The position numbers were made by a program, and so were the translations under genes. DNA of 64,000 bases from Morchella semilibera (Eukaryota; Ascomycota; Pezizomycetes; Pezizales; Morchellaceae), in contig WBVU01000004.1 of assembly GCA_009192285.1 (NCBI GenBank), forward strand, positions 2,998,001 to 3,062,000, in the 5' to 3' direction. Of the stretch, positions 59,241-64,000 are shown in pieces. The stretch's first letter is position 1, and each line of letters starts with the position of its first letter. The notes beneath the pieces are model-generated. The model had not been told where the DNA came from. It saw only the letters and a list, made by a program, of their open reading frames with translations, and searched no databases.

Positions 59241-60202
59241 ATTATCGTTCGTGGGATATTAGGGATGTAAGTATCAAGTGTGAAAGTGAAGGAGGAACGA
59301 ATGTTTTTTTAATGATCGGGATTGGAGGTTAACGCGTAGCGACAGTGGATGGGAGGTGAAGAGAGAAGACGGAAAGGAAAAAGGGGGGGGGGGGGGGAAT
59401 ATATGGTGCTCGTTAAGTAAATTTACCCTATTACGAGATTCTTATTTTGGAGAATATGCATAGCTACATGTATAATCTTGAAATTCGGGTTGCTAAGGCC
59501 GTCCGCTAGCCCCTGCAGGACCGGATTCCCTGCCAAGACAATGTTCCACCCAATAGAATCACGCGTATTGTCTGGGGTTGTCTAATTGTGGAGACAGGTG
59601 AGACAGACCTACCTACATGTAGGTATGCAGGATTAAGATTAATCACAGCTTGAGACCTAAATTCAACATCGGGAAAATCACTTGTTATGGCAATAAAACA
59701 TCGCGTAACAAAAAAAAACCCTCTACCGTATTTTTTTCTCCCTCCTTCTTTATCAAGCGAAGCCAGAGAAATCTATCAACGATATTCTTATTTTAAGTTG
59801 CAATGAAAAAAACAATTTCACCCCATTCACCCCCTCCCTATTGGTATTGCAACGCCGTTGGATCGCATTTAATCCAAGCCTTTTTCCCCCTCCCAGATTC
59901 CACCTACAAATTCAAATCCAAATACTACTACAGGGGCTCATCTATGTATGAACAAGCCTCTTCTCTGGTCCCAACTTGATCACGCGTCAAGGATAACAAA
60001 CAAATGTTAAAGGCTCCTTCATGTTTTGGATTTTGATGTTGGGGAGAAGCGCAAGCTGCTCGCACAAAGAATAGACAAAACATACACCACCATAGCAATT
60101 ATCCACCCTCCGAGAATGCAAGCAAAATGATGAAATGACAGAAAAGGAAATAAAGATCCTTGAGAAGAGATTATGAAAATGAAATTTAGGGCCTTCGGTC
60201 TT
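59241..60202. other. intergenic region between eight-cysteine protein gene and RSP5
   Basis: It holds the upstream side of the surface-protein gene, a run of 15 G (59383-59397), a TACATGTAG motif at about 59612, and the 3' side of RSP5. No gene or transposon was recognised. Confidence 0.5.
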
Positions 60203-63332
<3,130 letters not shown>

Positions 63333-64000
63333 TGTTTTATGTGTTCTATAGTGATACTCGCTTGTTGACGATAGATAACTCAGATAACTCAGGAGGCGCT
63401 TATTCGAGCGAGAAAAGAGGACAGACGCAAGCTAGAAGAGAGAGAAGTTGGAGGTGGAGAAAGACAATGGAGGTTGCAGTCAACGAGGCTAGGTCACTTG
63501 TATGCTTGCAGGTGTACGTCAAGAGAGTGGCAGTGCTTCGCCCGTAAGCTCCAAAGAGAGTGGGTAGGAAGCGGCTGTGGAGTAGTAGTGAACACAACGC
63601 AAACCGAAACGTCTCACTAGCACGACAAGGAGGAAAGCGTATACAATCAAATCAAATCGTAAGCCTTACCGAGCACTATAAAGAAATCAGGTGAGGCTAG
63701 GATATAAAAAAATAAAGAGAGGTAGGAGGAAATAGGGAAGTAGAGAGATGAGATGAGAGAAGGAGAGGAAGAGAGGAAGAGAATAAAATGGTCAAAACTG
63801 ATGACAATAGCTGATGGTGACGATGAAAATCTCCCAAGCAAAAGTCTTATCTGGAGTCCTTGTTGCTGTTACTACATGTACTATACTACCACTGCTTTTA
63901 CCTTCTCCTTCTCTTAAACTCTGCTGTTACCTGTTGCGAAGGGAGCCGTTTGTAGAGGGGTATAAGCTACACACACCTCAAGTACATGTAGGTACGATGG
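63333..64000. other. upstream region of RSP5
   Basis: This is the presumed promoter and 5' UTR of RSP5 on the minus strand. It includes a purine-rich tract (about 63690-63790, AGAGAGATGAGATGAGAGAA type) and TACATGTA motifs near the right edge. No coding frame was recognised on either strand. Confidence 0.4.

Overview
The window looks like nuclear DNA of a filamentous ascomycete. Host genes carry many short introns (about 35-110 nt) with GTRNGT donors, CTAAC/CTAAT-like branch sites and YAG acceptors, and their proteins resemble fungal orthologues (Crm1/Xpo1, mitochondrial uL3m, a Cue5-like protein, cytosolic AspRS, Rsp5). The very high load of nested chromodomain Ty3/Gypsy elements fits a repeat-rich genome such as those of Pezizomycetes (truffle relatives). 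That lineage guess is inference; no species-specific marker was seen. All exon models were built by eye and each closes in frame.

Layout. (1) 1-2.8 kb: the start of a host gene on the minus strand (single-pass membrane protein, Skg6/Axl2-like, cut by the window edge), then about 2 kb without a gene that holds a 31-bp-arm hairpin. (2) 2.8-30 kb: a nest of retroelement fossils from three LTR families: two elements bounded by exact 5-bp target duplications (4652-11439 and 12464-18818), a third with both LTRs (23173-29398), many solo LTRs, and several copies of a 137-bp MITE. (3) 30-31.7 kb: relics of a Harbinger-type (DDE_Tnp_4) transposase and of a Tc1/mariner transposase, plus a 170-bp element flanked by TA. 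(4) 32-42.3 kb: a host gene island: XPO1 (+), MRPL9/uL3m (-), CUE5-like (+), DPS1 (+). (5) 42.7-55.7 kb: a second repeat nest with a two-LTR chromovirus (46630-52941), pieces of close relatives on both sides, solo LTRs and a MITE inserted in a MITE. (6) 56-63.3 kb: a second host island, all on the minus strand: a mitochondrial carrier, a secreted eight-cysteine Ser/Thr-rich GPI-type protein and RSP5.

The host genes are housekeeping functions (nuclear export, mitochondrial translation, ubiquitin handling, tRNA charging, mitochondrial transport, ubiquitin ligation, cell surface) and do not form an obvious pathway or cluster. The Cue5-like ubiquitin-binding protein and the Rsp5 ligase work in the same ubiquitin pathway in yeast, but lie 21 kb apart here with repeats between them.

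The most unusual points are: a 137-bp MITE family with CATCAGCAA ends and 2-bp target duplications that are not limited to TA; LTR families whose outer ends are not the usual TG...CA; an 8-nt microexon in the eight-cysteine surface protein; an Rsp5 gene whose catalytic-cysteine codon is split by an intron and which has a GC-AG intron; and Thr at the leptomycin-binding position of exportin-1. No CRISPR array, rRNA or convincing tRNA gene was seen.
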